Below, one piece after another: positions 35,293-47,800 of a stretch of DNA of 64,000 bases. The stretch is from Anas platyrhynchos (Eukaryota; Chordata; Aves; Anseriformes; Anatidae): contig NC_092621.1 in NCBI RefSeq assembly GCF_047663525.1, forward strand, positions 15,449,501 to 15,513,500, in the 5' to 3' direction. The notes under the pieces were generated by a model. It had not been told where the DNA came from. It did not search any database and was given only the letters and a program-made list of their open reading frames with translations. The position numbers and the translations under genes were made by a program. How positions within the stretch are numbered: position 1 is the stretch's first letter; every line of letters starts with the position of its first letter.

Positions 35293-36114
35293 GTGAGTAC
35301 CGGCCCGCGCCGCCTCCCCACCCCGCGGGGCCCCCGCCGCCGCCGGGCCGCGACCCGGCCGGCCGGCCGTTAAAAGGGGATCGATTTAATGCGCGCTTTG
35401 ATGACGTAACGACGGGTAACCAGGCGGCGGCGCCCACACCGCGCCGCCCGGCCCCGCGCCGGCCCCGCTCCCCTCCCGGGGCCGCCCCGCGCCGTGCCCG
35501 TGCCCGCGGGCGGCCGCCCGGGGCTGTGGCGGGGCCGGCGGGCGCGGCGGGCGGCGGGCGCTGGGTAGGCCTTCCGGCTTCTCCCGCTCCTGGGACTCGG
35601 CGCGCGCTGATTGGCTCTCCTCGGCGGGGGGCGGGCCGTGCCGCCGCGCCGCTATTGGCTGGGGTGGCTTTGAGTGGCGGCGGTGCCCGCCAATGGGAGG
35701 GAGGCGGTCTGGGCGGGGAAGGGGCCGCGATGGCGGCGGTGCCTGAGAAGGCGGGGGGGAAGGGGGAAGGGGGGAGGGGCCGCGCCTGAGGGAGCCGCCC
35801 GAGGCGGGGGGCGGGGGTGGGGGCAGGCCGCGGCATGTGGGGAAAATGGGGAAAAATGGGGAAAAAAAGGGGGAAAAAGGGGACGGGGGGAGCGGGAGTG
35901 CGGTGATAAAAGCGGGGCGGGGGTGTGAGGGCTGCGGGGGTGTGAGGCGTGAGCGGGGAACGGGGTTAGCTCGGTACCGAGCCCTACAGCAACAACAAAA
36001 AAGGGAAAAAAACTGTCGTAAAAAATGTGTAGGAAACAGAAGCAGCCGGGTTTCCGCCACCTGGTGCATAAGCATCGCGTGGGGCCACTGCTGCCTGCCT
36101 CCTCTGACTTGTTT

Positions 36115-36425
36115 TGCCTGGGGGTAGGGTCGTCAGGGTTGGGAAGCCCTCACAGGTCACCCTGCCACCAACAGCACCCACCGAGCCGTGTCCCCAGGCA
36201 CCGCGCCCAGCCTCTCCTGAGCACCCCCAGGGACGGGGACTCCACCACCTCCCTGGGCAACCCGTCCCAGTGCCTGACTGCTCTTTCTGAGCAGAAATGT
36301 CTCCTCATTTCCAACCTGAACCTCCCCTGGTGCAGCTAGAGGCCGTTCCCTCTAGTCCTATTTATCCACTAGTTATCTGTGAGAAGAGGCCGACCCCCAG
36401 CTCCCCACACCTTTCTTTCAGGGAG
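36115..36425 (-). mobile_element. CR1 LINE fragment in ZNF131 intron 1
   Basis: It contains aggttgggaagccctcacag-like text followed by cctgagcacccccagggacg and ctccctgggcaacccgtccc, which is CR1 in reverse orientation. With the copy at 34730-35040 it brackets the CpG island. Confidence 0.85.
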
Positions 36426-38600
36426 CTGTACCTCCTGTACCTCCCACCTCTTGCTCCATGGTATTTGTCACCTCAGTGAACGTATACAGGGCTTTGAACA
36501 CACAGAGTTACAATCGTCTTTTTTTGCAATATATTGCTGAGGTCTGTGGTAGTTCAGGACAACAGATTTACATAAGTCGTATGTTTTTCGTGTTTGTTTG
36601 TTTTAGTGTTCTGAGAAAGACTCAATTTTTTAAAACAAACTTTTAGGTTTGGTAGGAGGGTATGATATCATGATATTTGAGGGTCAAAAGTTGGTTTGCC
36701 TTAACTTTTAAGGAATTACGTCTTTAACTGCAAGTCATCCATCCTTGAATGATTTCTCAAAAACAAGCAAGAAGAATTCAACAGTGACGTAATGGCTGTC
36801 AGCTTCCCATGTGGGGCTTTACATTGAATACCAGATGACAGGAAAGGTGGGAGCTGCTTGTCATCCGTCTTAGGCTCATTACAGATGAAGTGAGGTGGAG
36901 GCAGCACCTTCCACTTTGCTTTCTCGGCAGGCTGACCTTCTCTGTTCCCTTCAAGAGCCTGATACGAGTTTCAGTGTCCCCTTTAAAAAGCACTGCTAGC
37001 AAGCAGAACTAGACTTCCATAAGCATTCACTTTTGTCCCTCTTTCTCTTTCACTTTCTGTCATCTTTTTGGTATGGTTTCTGAGATGCAAGGAAGAGTGT
37101 CCTTTGCTTAAAATACAAATGTGACAAATTTATTTGCTTGATATGTTAGTCATAACAAAATAACGCCTGCTTTCATCATAACTGGGTAATTAATTTCCTC
37201 TCTCCTGTTGAACCCCAGAATACCAGAATGCACTGTTGGAAGGAAAGCCGACCCTAGGGAGCCACACGGTGGCGTTCGCATGCCTGGCGGCATCCGATCA
37301 GAGGTAGCTGGTGCACACAAGGATAGGTTTGCAGTCTGGACTTAACAATTCCAATCAACCAAATCTGCACTGGAAGTCAGGGAGCACCTCCTGTTTAGTT
37401 TCTTCCAGCACTCTAAAGATACCTGCTTCCTTGTCACACCAAAAATTTCCACCTCTGTATTCAGAGATCCTAACTGCTCTTCTAACTTTCTTCCTTCTGT
37501 CCCTGCTGAGCATAACAATACAGTGAAAGGTATTTCCCAAATTCCTTTGAAGCTCATTCAAGTCTAACCACTGTCTTCTCTCAGATACCACGGGTATTTC
37601 AAAGTGAGTTAGACTGTGAAATTGAACTTTCTGTGCTAACATTGCTTTGAAATGTCTTTACTTTTTTCTGAGGCATTCTCAGCATGAGAGCCATGTGAAC
37701 GTGGGAGTTGAAGAGGAGGGCTGCTGCACAGACCTGAAGTCGTTTTGCCTAGAGATAATTCGTGATATGCTTTCATTGAAGCGCTTGGACTCTCTCCAGT
37801 GGTTCTTTTGCATAAGAAGCAGACTAGCATCTGCTGCCTCGTCTCCACAGGCACAGTGTTTTGCTTAACCTCTTCAGGTCTGATAACCTCCTCAACTCCC
37901 ACTCACGGCTACATTTATTGTATCAGTAGGGGAGGAAGGGCCATTATATTACAAGCCCACGTGTCTCATTGGAAAGGCTGGCAGCGGATATTTCGCCATG
38001 CAGGGGGAGAAGTGTAAGTAGGCTGGGTGAATAAGAAGCTTCTTGTGCTTGGGTGTGGCAACACTTTAAATACAAGGCAGCTCTGTGTACACAGAAGCTG
38101 TAAAGCGCTGCCTTACTGCATCCTTTCTTAAAGGAAGTAAACATCTTGTGTTCAGTAGATACCAACTGTGCCTTACTTAAATAAGGATTTTTTGAGAACG
38201 GTTCTTCCACCAAGTGGATCGGTAGAACTGCAGGAAGTGGCTGTGTAAAGATTCTGGTGTTATGCCAAGGAGATGCTGTTAACTAGTTAGCCGTACAGAT
38301 GTTACGTCCCTGCATTATTTGCTTTGAGGGAGGTGGGTCCTCGTTAAATATGTAGAATAAAGAGATACACTGTTCAGTTGTACTTTGTTAAACATAAATA
38401 AGGCCATACTCTACTTCATTAACCCTATTGTTTTCTACCTTTTAGCTAAAATCAGACAAACATGTTACCAGTTTGGTGTTTCTGTTGGCTTTGTAATCCC
38501 TGAATATGTGCCAATTAGTTCACATTTGTGTACTAACCTGACTGTGCGTAGCATTTACTGAGCGGTGCAGTGTTATTATTCTGCTACACATCTCTTGCAG

Positions 38601-38739
38601 ACTAGTCCTTCTGCCATGGAAGCCGAAGAAACGATGGAATGTATCCAGGAATTCCCAGAGCACTATAAAGTTATTTTGGACAGACTGAACGAACAACGTG
38701 AGCAGGACCAGTTCACAGACATCACTCTGATTGTGGATG
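38601..38739 (+). CDS. ZNF131: ZNF131 exon 2 (start codon, first part of BTB)
   Basis: The acceptor is tctcttgcag and the donor gtatgt. Fifteen untranslated bases precede ATG at 38616. Residues 1-41 include LDRLNEQREQDQFTDITLIV; the last codon (Gly) is split after one base. Confidence 0.97.
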
Positions 38740-41700
38740 GTATGTATAGGCCTATGGACCAGATAGTATACAAAAAATTATGAAAGCTGTGCTGGGAAGC
38801 TCTTGGGTTGGTCTTGGCTCAGCTGTCAAAGGGGCCTGTTTACAAATTCTCGGTTCAGTACTGGTCTGTGAGTTGCACGCAGACTTTCTTTTAAAGTCTT
38901 GGGGTGAACAGCATCTCCAGCAGTGATTAGTAATCATGCTTCTGTTTTTCCAAACAAGTGGCTAAATATTTTCAGATATTATCCTACTCTGCAACTGCTG
39001 TGCTATATTTAATGTCACCCAAAATATTTCCAAAACATTTTAAAGATGCTTTTTTGACTAAATCCGACTGTTTTGACTAAATCCGACTGCAGAGAACTTG
39101 TACAAATATGGTTTAAAAAAAAAAGCTTGAAATAAGATTGCCTCCTTGCTTCTCTAGTATCTGCATATTATTTTTAATATATTCTTAAAATAGGGAAGAA
39201 TAATTCGCTTTTCTTTTCCTCTGTGTCTTAGAGTTGTAAATATTAGTCTAAAAGGAAGATGGAGATATAAGTGCTTAGAAAAGATGGTGTCTGGTAGATA
39301 CCCAAGATTGCTTCTAATCTGAAACATGTCTTAGAATGGATGAGCACTTTGGAGAAGATAGGCAGTGTCCAGTAGAATGGACTCGACTAAAGGAGTGCTG
39401 CTTGACCCTTAAAAAGATAGCCAGAACTCACTCGAAGAAAAGGGATTGTGTAGAGCCTGGATTAGAAAAAAGGAATGGAGAAGAGATTACTGTTGTGGAA
39501 TCACTGTTATTTCACTGGCACTTCTTGCACAGAACTTAGCCTGAATGTTTGCTCCTGCTCTAGTATTACCATATCTATTTGTATTACCAAGTGTTATTGT
39601 TGGGCTCCAAGCTTTTTGGTGCAGCTGCATAGTTCTAATCTACATTGCTTCTCTTATCCTGATCTCATGGGGCCTTATAAATGTGTATATGCCTGCACCA
39701 AGGAGAAGACAACACAGTGATGGGGACTACAGAGTCTGGAAAAGAGAATGATCACATCAGAACTGCGTCTGTTCTGCAGGGGTGTTTAAGCTAGCTGAAA
39801 TGGTGATAAAATAGATCCGTACATAGGAATGCCAAAAAGCACAGAGAATTTGGATGAAATCTGAGAGCTGCGCCTAAGACATTCATGAAAAAAGTTTGCA
39901 CAAGGACTTGCCACAAATTAAGTATCTGAAAAGAGAAACAAGCTGAAGTGAGCAAGTTCTCTGACTTTGATTTGCCTTCAGCAAGGGTCGCATTAGATGT
40001 GGAAGGCTAGCTGCAGCAGCATCTCATGTTACATGGAGACACGTTAAGTGACTGTATTCTGCTAGAGTAGATTTGTAGACTAGGTTTTACCGCTGTTCTC
40101 TCTTGTGCATCTGCTCTCATTCTGCAGTAAGTAAGGAAGGTGTCATCCTAAACTAAAATTTATCTATTTTCACAGGTCACCATTTCAAAGCTCATAAGGC
40201 TGTTCTTGCTGCCTGTAGCCAGTTCTTCTACAAATTCTTCCAAGATTTCACTCAGGAGCCCTTGGTGGAGATTGAAGGTAATCTGGTTCATGCAGATAAA
40301 AACTTTCAGAGCTGTGTGCTGGAACTGGAAATGGATGTGGTGTCCTTGGTGCAGGCTGAATCGTAGAATCATTAAGGTTGGAAAAGACCTCCAAGATCAC
40401 CTGGTCCAACCATCACACTCCTACCTTAGCTGGGATGCAAGAACAGATAGACACAGAGTAATACTTGCCTGTAAGCCAGGAGCAATTTCCTGGAACAATC
40501 ATCTGCTGGTCAGAGGTCTTTTGAGAAAGAGAGATGCTCTAAATATGCTTTAAATATGTACTTTTTTATTGTACTTTAAATGCTAAATAAATATATAAAT
40601 TGTACTTTAAATATGTACTTTTTACTATTCCACACAAACAGCTTTTAGTCCCTCTTATCTTTCCTTTACTTTTACCTTTGTTATGGCATGATTCCGTAGT
40701 TGTTTCCATGTTTCTATAGCAGACTTGTTATTCCGACATGAGCTTTTCAAGGGTGTTGTCTTCATGAAACTGGCAGCTAAAGTATCGTGAGCAGGCCAAG
40801 TGTGCAAGATTCATCAGATTGAGGCACTAAGGCATTGTTAACTTGCTTTTCTTGCTTCCAAACAGGTGTAAGTAACATGGCATTTCGTCACCTAATAGAA
40901 TTCACCTATACAGCAAAACTAATGGTGCAAGGTGAGGAAGAAGCAAATGATGTTTGGAAAGCAGCTGAGTATCTACAGATGCTAGAAGCAATCAAAGCAC
41001 TTGAAATCAGGTAAACACATAAGCCTCTTTTTCTTCCCAACACTGAAATGTAGTCTTAAGAATCATTTTAGTAGAGCTGTCTGCTGGTATTTTGCAGTGC
41101 TGCTCTTATCCTGGAACTTTGGAAACTTGTTTGGGGCAATATACTTTTCAATTACATGATAGGGGTCAGAGTAACAAAGGCTGCAAAAGGAATGTCTCAT
41201 TCTTTGGGCTGGAGCTCAGTAGCATTGTAGGGCTGTGTCTTTGTGGAACTAGTACCAGGTCTTCGGGCTATTTGACCCCATCTGATTGAGAGTCATGTGT
41301 GCAGTGATTTAGGTAATTAGATCATGCTATAAGTTTGTGTTAGTATTTTGATTTCACTCAGCTTCCTGCTGTTTCTGAGAGAATGGGTAGCGATCTTAAA
41401 GCTCCCTGATGCAAAACTAACCTATCAAAATTCTTGAGTAAATATAGTTGGTGTAATCAGTTTTATGCTGGATAAATACTTAATTGAATGTTGCTGTGGC
41501 ACATCTTAACCAGTCTGATAACTGTGCTTCATTACAAAACTACAACCTGAGAAAAGCAGGTGATGTTCCCACCCTGCTGTTTTCTTCCCTGTCATTCCCT
41601 TTCACAAAGTGCTGTCATGTTATCATTCCTTCCGGATGCTCAGCTGTTTCAGCATGAAGCAGGGGGAGGGGTCTCATTGTTATCATGGCTTTCTCTTCTA

Positions 41701-41812
41701 AACTGACTGAAAGGTCCTTGCATCAGGGATAAGGTTCCTCTTTATCTTCCCATAAACAGTGTTGTCCAAGGGGAATGCATCAGCCCAGAGTTCCCCTAGA
41801 AGCCAGCTAGCA

Positions 41813-41843
<31 letters not shown>

Positions 41844-44800
41844 GAAAAGCTGGGGGGACACACAAAAAACTCCATGGTACACTAGAAACTTGGTTTCCAA
41901 TATCAACATTGATTTTTTCAAAAGAACTTACCCAATTCTTATTCTGGGGATTGGCAGCAGAGCAAAAAAAAACACAATTTTTTAAAAGAAGAGATAAGAG
42001 GTTGCATTTCTGGTCCTGTTCTTCAACCCCACCAACACTTTTGGTTTGACATTTTTGAGGTTAGCATAATACCATCAGGATAACTTTTCTTCTGTCCAGG
42101 AAAAAAAAGCAGACCTTTTTGTCTGCCTGACAAAGTTGAAAAGGAACTTGAAATTGAAGAAGTTTGTTCTAAATGGTATCTGTTTCAGTCAGTGTACACC
42201 AGTGGAACTGCTGAACCAGGATTTGGATCAGCCCATCAAAGTAAACTGCCCAGCATGCACGCATTTCCCAGTGTTGCATTATGTTGTGCAGTTTTTTGGT
42301 TATCCAACGCCAGTAAACTAATTCTTATGATACAAAGAAAAAAATGTTTAACATATGCAAGCTAGTCTATTCTTAGTTGTTTCCATTGTTAATATATTGA
42401 AAGGCTGTTTTTATTACTGATTTTTTGTTTGTTTACATTGCCTTTTTTTTTTTTGTTTTCTTGACAAAAACAAACAAGCTTAAGTACCACTATTAGTCTG
42501 TTCTCCTCAACGGTAGGAGTGGGAGGAATTATAATACAGTGCCACAGTTTAAGCTTTAACTTAATCTTTCAGGTTAAGCTTCAGAAACTTCAGCCAAAGT
42601 AGAAATAAACGGTAATCGAGCAAGCCCCTTGCCCGATCGATATTTATTAATATCACAGAGATGGACATCACATAACCATCTAGACTAGAAAGAAAACAAC
42701 CAGCTGTTATTCATTAAAGTACAGTTGTGTTTAAAGTGCTGTAAGTGTGTATTCAAGTTCAGACTTTCACACCAGCTGCTCAAGGATGATAGTCTCCTCT
42801 TTGCTGAGCATATTATTCTTTTGCTACGTGATCCTGGAGCTCTTTGCAGTAATGTGCAAAGTAACTTAACAACTTCTAAATTTCAGAAATCTAGAGTAAA
42901 TGAAGCTATAAGTTTAGCTGTTCTGTCTTCCTGTATCTGAACATTGTAAGATGTAATTTGATAAGCTCTATCCTGCATTGTCATTAGCTGCATATTTCTG
43001 ACATATGACATGCGGATGCTGAAGGAAACCTCACCTCACCTATTACTAAAAAATCCATGTTATAAATGAAGTCTCAACTCAATCTGAATTTAGTAATATT
43101 TATACAAGGCAGGTAAACAGTGCTGGGTGCGCAGGGAGTCTACACTCTACCAACACACACACACAAGCATCAAACTTTCTAAATATACAAAACATTGCTT
43201 TTACATACTAAACCTGAGTACACCTATACATGTGTATGCCTCTACATATGTACAATCAGAACAAACAATCTTTTAAGTCTACCACTATTAATGTCCACGT
43301 CTGGGGGAGCATAGTTGGAGTTGGTAATGCTGGTTGAAGTGCTCCCATATCTTCCATGACTTATAACCGTCCCCATTTTGCGTTCCTATTCTTGATTACA
43401 AGCACGACAGAATTTCAGGGCTAGTCGTGGGAGCAATATGTCTTGCTTTAAGTTGTTAAGCAACTCGGCCTTCAGGCCATATGTATCCTGTTCTTCCCGG
43501 ATCGAAGGAAAACATTTCCGTCTCCTTTGCAAGGCCCATAGGGCCTGGGTCAAAAGACACGTCCAGGTCACCAGGGGGCGGAACAGCAAAGGCCTTCGAT
43601 GGCTGCAGCAGCAGAGGGGCTGCTGGTGCAGCAGCAGGATCGGTGGCTGAACCCGCAGCTCTCTCACTGCCTGGCAACCCACACGTGTCTGACTGTGGCC
43701 CCACAGGGCTCTGTAAGGCCCCAGAGACTGCTCCCAGGTGCTGAGCAATCCCACTGCAACCTTGTCGTTTTTAGTTGCAGAGTCCCACACCTTGACCTCA
43801 ATTTGGTCCCATGTTTCAGGATCATAATCTGTCCGATTGTTAATAAAGGGAATAAGCTGCAAGGTTACCAGGACAGTCCTTGTTCCTAAGGACGTGTGAT
43901 TCCCCATAATGCGCAACTGCTTACCAGCGAGGGGCAGTTGTTTGCACAGGTCTGCTTCTCTCAGCTCGAGCTTCGTCCCATCTCCGGTGCAACTTTCTGT
44001 GCGAGCTTCTCTGAGCGGTTAGCTGAGTCTGGCCGAACCTATCTTCATGAGGCAATCAATGTGCCTGTTCCTGTCCTGGTCCCTGTTCTGCTAGCCTGTT
44101 CCTTTTCATTCCTTCTTTCTGCTTCTTTATTGATGACATAACTTCATTGTATCATGTTGCCTTTTTCATCTCAAGGACAGGCTCCCCTCTTACACCCGTC
44201 TCCCCACAGCAGTCCTTTTCCAACAACTTTCCATTGGTCAAACAACCTTGCATATAACAGCAACAGCAAACCCCCAGCAACTTCCATGCCTTAAGGGCTG
44301 CAGAACATGCAACCCCAGACTGCATGGCTCCTGAATCACCCTTCTTTTTGCCCTCTAAACTATTTTACATTCCTGATGGCCTCATCGTTTAGTCTGATGT
44401 TATCACCAACCATGGGCCTTGCCAACCCCCATGGCCACACTCCCTCATCTCCCCCTTCTTTATTAATATCAACCATCTTCTTGACACGAATTACTACTCC
44501 ATGGATCACAATGGGATGCTATCCCTGACATCTCAGAGGAAGGAGGTTGTGTGTGTGTAGTGCAGGGGTAAGAGAAACCGAGCTGGGAGGGGGGGTTGTG
44601 TAAGACCAGAAAATTAAATTAGAGTACTCTTTCCACATCCAAGTGAGTATTTGTTGTAATTGTTGTTGTTTGTTGTTTTTTTTAGCCTGTGTGCTTTCCT
44701 GAAGTACTAGCTGTTATGATAATCATTGCGTAAGGTCACACCTACAGTGGTTTCTAGGAACCTAAGTCAGTCACCAGAGCTTAAGCAGTGAATAGCATAG

Positions 44801-47800
44801 GAAGGACTTGAATATTATTTCTGAGTAGGCAGGCAGAAGAACTCTGCCCTTTGTGAAAGTTCTCAAGTGCAGAATTTCAAAAGTTGCTCAGATAAACCTG
44901 TGCCATTAGGCTAACTGGTCATTTTATTGATGCGTTGTGTATTGCTCAAAGCAGAGCTATTTAAAACATTTTAGTTGCCCGATGTGAAAGTCTCCATAGC
45001 TCCAAACTTGCGGTTTTACAGGACTAATGAGTATAGAGTAAGGACAAATTATCTTCTAAAATGCACGCAGGTTATATGCATTGAGTTTCTTAAAAACAGC
45101 TAGAACGTGTTTAATGCAGAAGCTCAGTATCAGGCAGGATTTGTTACGTGTTTGTGAATCTTAACCTTGTTTATGCAAATGCTTTACAGGAACAAAGAAA
45201 ACTCATCACCCTTAGAATCAAATCAAACCCAAGCTAAAAATAAACCAAAAAAGTGGAAGATAGCTGAAACTTCGAATGTTATCACAGAAACACTGCCATC
45301 TGCAGAATCAGATCCAGTTGAAATTGAGGTTGAGATTACTGAAGGGACAATTGAAATGGAAGATGATAGCGTCGAGACGCTTGAAGAAGTAGCTTCTGCA
45401 GAGCAATCCATAAAGTACATACAGACAACGGCTACAACAGATGAATCTGCTTTGGCTCTTTTGGCAGATATCACCAGCAAGTATCGTCAGGGAGAGCAAA
45501 AATGCCAGATCAAAGACGAAGATGACAGTGCAACTGATCCCTCATGCAAACAGGTAGAAGGTATTGAAATTGTGGAACTTCAGCTGTCACACGTGAACAA
45601 TTTATTCCACTGTGAGAAATGTAACCGTTCGTTTAAATTGTTTTACCATTTTAAGGAACACATGAAAACACACTCTACTGAGAGTTACAAGTGTGACATA
45701 TGCAATAAAAGGTACCTACGAGAGAGTGCTTTGAAACAGCACGTCACCTGTTACCACCTCGATGAAGGTGGTGCCAGCAAGAAGCAAAGACCTGGCAAAA
45801 AAATACATATATGCCAGTACTGTGATAAACAATTTGACCACTTTGGACATTTTAAAGAGCATCTCCGGAAGCACACAGGTAAGAGCGCCGCTATAGTCAC
45901 GTACTTGTGTCTTTGGCCATTTTGGGGTTTTGAATGTTTGTGGGAAGTAGAGGTTATGCTGAAGAGAACACACAAGTGCTAGAAATACTTAGCTTCTAGT
46001 TACAGCTAAAATCAAAGAATCATAGAATTGTGTTGATGATTCTATACTGATTTTTTTTCCTATTGGTATAAACTGTGAGGTATTGAGTTGTTTGGTTTTT
46101 TTTAAGTGGTTAAAAATATGCTCCCAGGACTGGAAAACCTTAATGAAGCTTCTCTTGAGTGTATTAAACATTGTTCTAAGAATTATTTCATAAGGCATGC
46201 TTACTTCAAATGTACCAAACTGAGTAGCTACTTTTATTTTCACAATTCTCCTGGTTAAAATTTTCTGTTGTAATAAGATCTGAACTGTGAGCTTGTCAGT
46301 GTGAAATAGCCTCTTATGACAGTTTCATCCTTGGTCTTGACATCTGTGATTCAGTTTTGTTTGCATGTTAAGTAACACAGCAAAACATTTCTACTGGCTA
46401 TAGTAGACTTCCATTACTGTAAAATCTGCCTTTTTGACATCTGGATAGCATCTTTTGAGTACAAAATTGCTTGTGCCTCCTTCGGTCTTCCTTTATAATA
46501 TGAGAAGTCTGTACTATCTGTACAGATACTGAGCATTTTGTAGATGACTTTATATATAAACTATATATGAATAATTATATTAATTATCATACCTACAAAG
46601 TATTTATATGTAAGGACCATATAAAATATGGTCTGATATCCAAGTGGTTTTGTTTAATATGTCAGTCATGAGGCATCAGTAAGATTTAATGCAGAGGAGC
46701 AGCCCCTGTCTTTTTATCTTGTTAAAGCCTTTTAATTGGAACCTCTCTGTACCAGGGACAGGTGTGTATTGATGTATGAATGACACTACCCAGCCTACTC
46801 CAAATAGCCCCTTCAGAGTTGCATTTGTAAAAAGCCTTTATCAAATCCTTATTGGATTAAAGTAGGGAGTGTTTGCTTTGGCATAGCTAAGACAGCTACA
46901 AACTACGTCAGGAAAGTATTTTCAGAGAGAAGTTTTTGGTAGATTATTTTGTTTACTCTGCTATCTTCATGTGGGAGTTGCTGTTGTGACAGAATTTGGG
47001 ACACAAAGTAACAGCATATCACAGGAGACCCAGAGGACCGTATCAATATGTATTGATACAAGCAGTACTCGTGGAATTTAATTACTTCTGGTTTCCCATT
47101 TTGAAAGTCTGAAGCTTAAAATCAAACATGATACTACCAGATAACTGTGCTTTCCTAAGGTCAGTGGAAAAACTCCCACTGAGCCAAAGACTTTCTAAAT
47201 TCTTAATTCTAAACATTAGATGAATACTAAAATAAAATTAAGAGCCCATGGAGAAAATGTACGACAAACGATCTCGTCCTGCTGCTGTTTAATTACAACA
47301 CCAGCAATAACATTAAAGTAGCAAGTGCAAAAGAAATTCATGTCATGCATCTCTGAAAATATTAACAAAGTCGTCTCTAGAATTTATAAAAAGGGAGATT
47401 TTTTGATGTGATGTAATGATTCTGTTTTTTTGTTTTTCTTGCATGATAATGAGATTTTAATTACTAGTTGGAAGTAACTCACAGGACAAATTCTGCAAGA
47501 CTGTAATTAATATATGCCCACTGAATTTAATACATGTAACTCTAGTCTTGCACAGGAAGAGCCGCTTCCTCATACTGCAGTCAATCTTAAAAGGAAGCTA
47601 CTGCTCTCGATATTCTTGTCTAACCTTGGTTTTTTGTTTTGTTTGTTTTTGCCAAGTTTATATTGCCTACCAGAAAGAGATGCTGAACAGCTTTGATTTC
47701 CCACGATTTCCCTGGGAATTTTGACTGCTAAATATTTCTCAAAGATAGGCTTTTTATGGAGGCTGCATGTGCTCACATGAGTGAAGATGGAAATTAAGGA

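Larger units (their letters stand above)
35041..35990 (+). promoter_or_regulatory. ZNF131: CpG island and promoter of ZNF131
   Basis: Very GC- and CpG-dense sequence with no TATA box. It contains an ETS core (ccggaa, 35055-35060), a ZNF143-type motif, a paired CRE half-site block TGACGGTGGCGTCA with an adjacent ETS acttccg (about 35150-35168), an inverted CCAAT (gattggc, about 35201), a bZIP site atgacgtaac (35401-35410), and a second cluster of CCAAT/ATTGG boxes (about 35607, 35652, 35691) before a YY1-like gatggcggcg (about 35729). This is a housekeeping-type promoter, consistent with the broad expression known for ZNF131. Confidence 0.85.

Noticed and set aside
34727..36075. Several ORFs of 200-370 codons rich in P, A, R and G
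   Set aside because: They lie in the ZNF131 CpG island on both strands; composition, lack of domains and frame overlap mark them as artefacts.
42595..42650. Palindrome-like gcaagccccttgc plus tcgatatttattaatatc as the missing 3' LTR of the retrovirus
   Set aside because: It shares no sequence with the LTR at 44097-44530.
46012..46045. aaagaatcatagaattgtgt as a CR1 end
   Set aside because: Only about 20 bases resemble the CR1 tail; too short to call.
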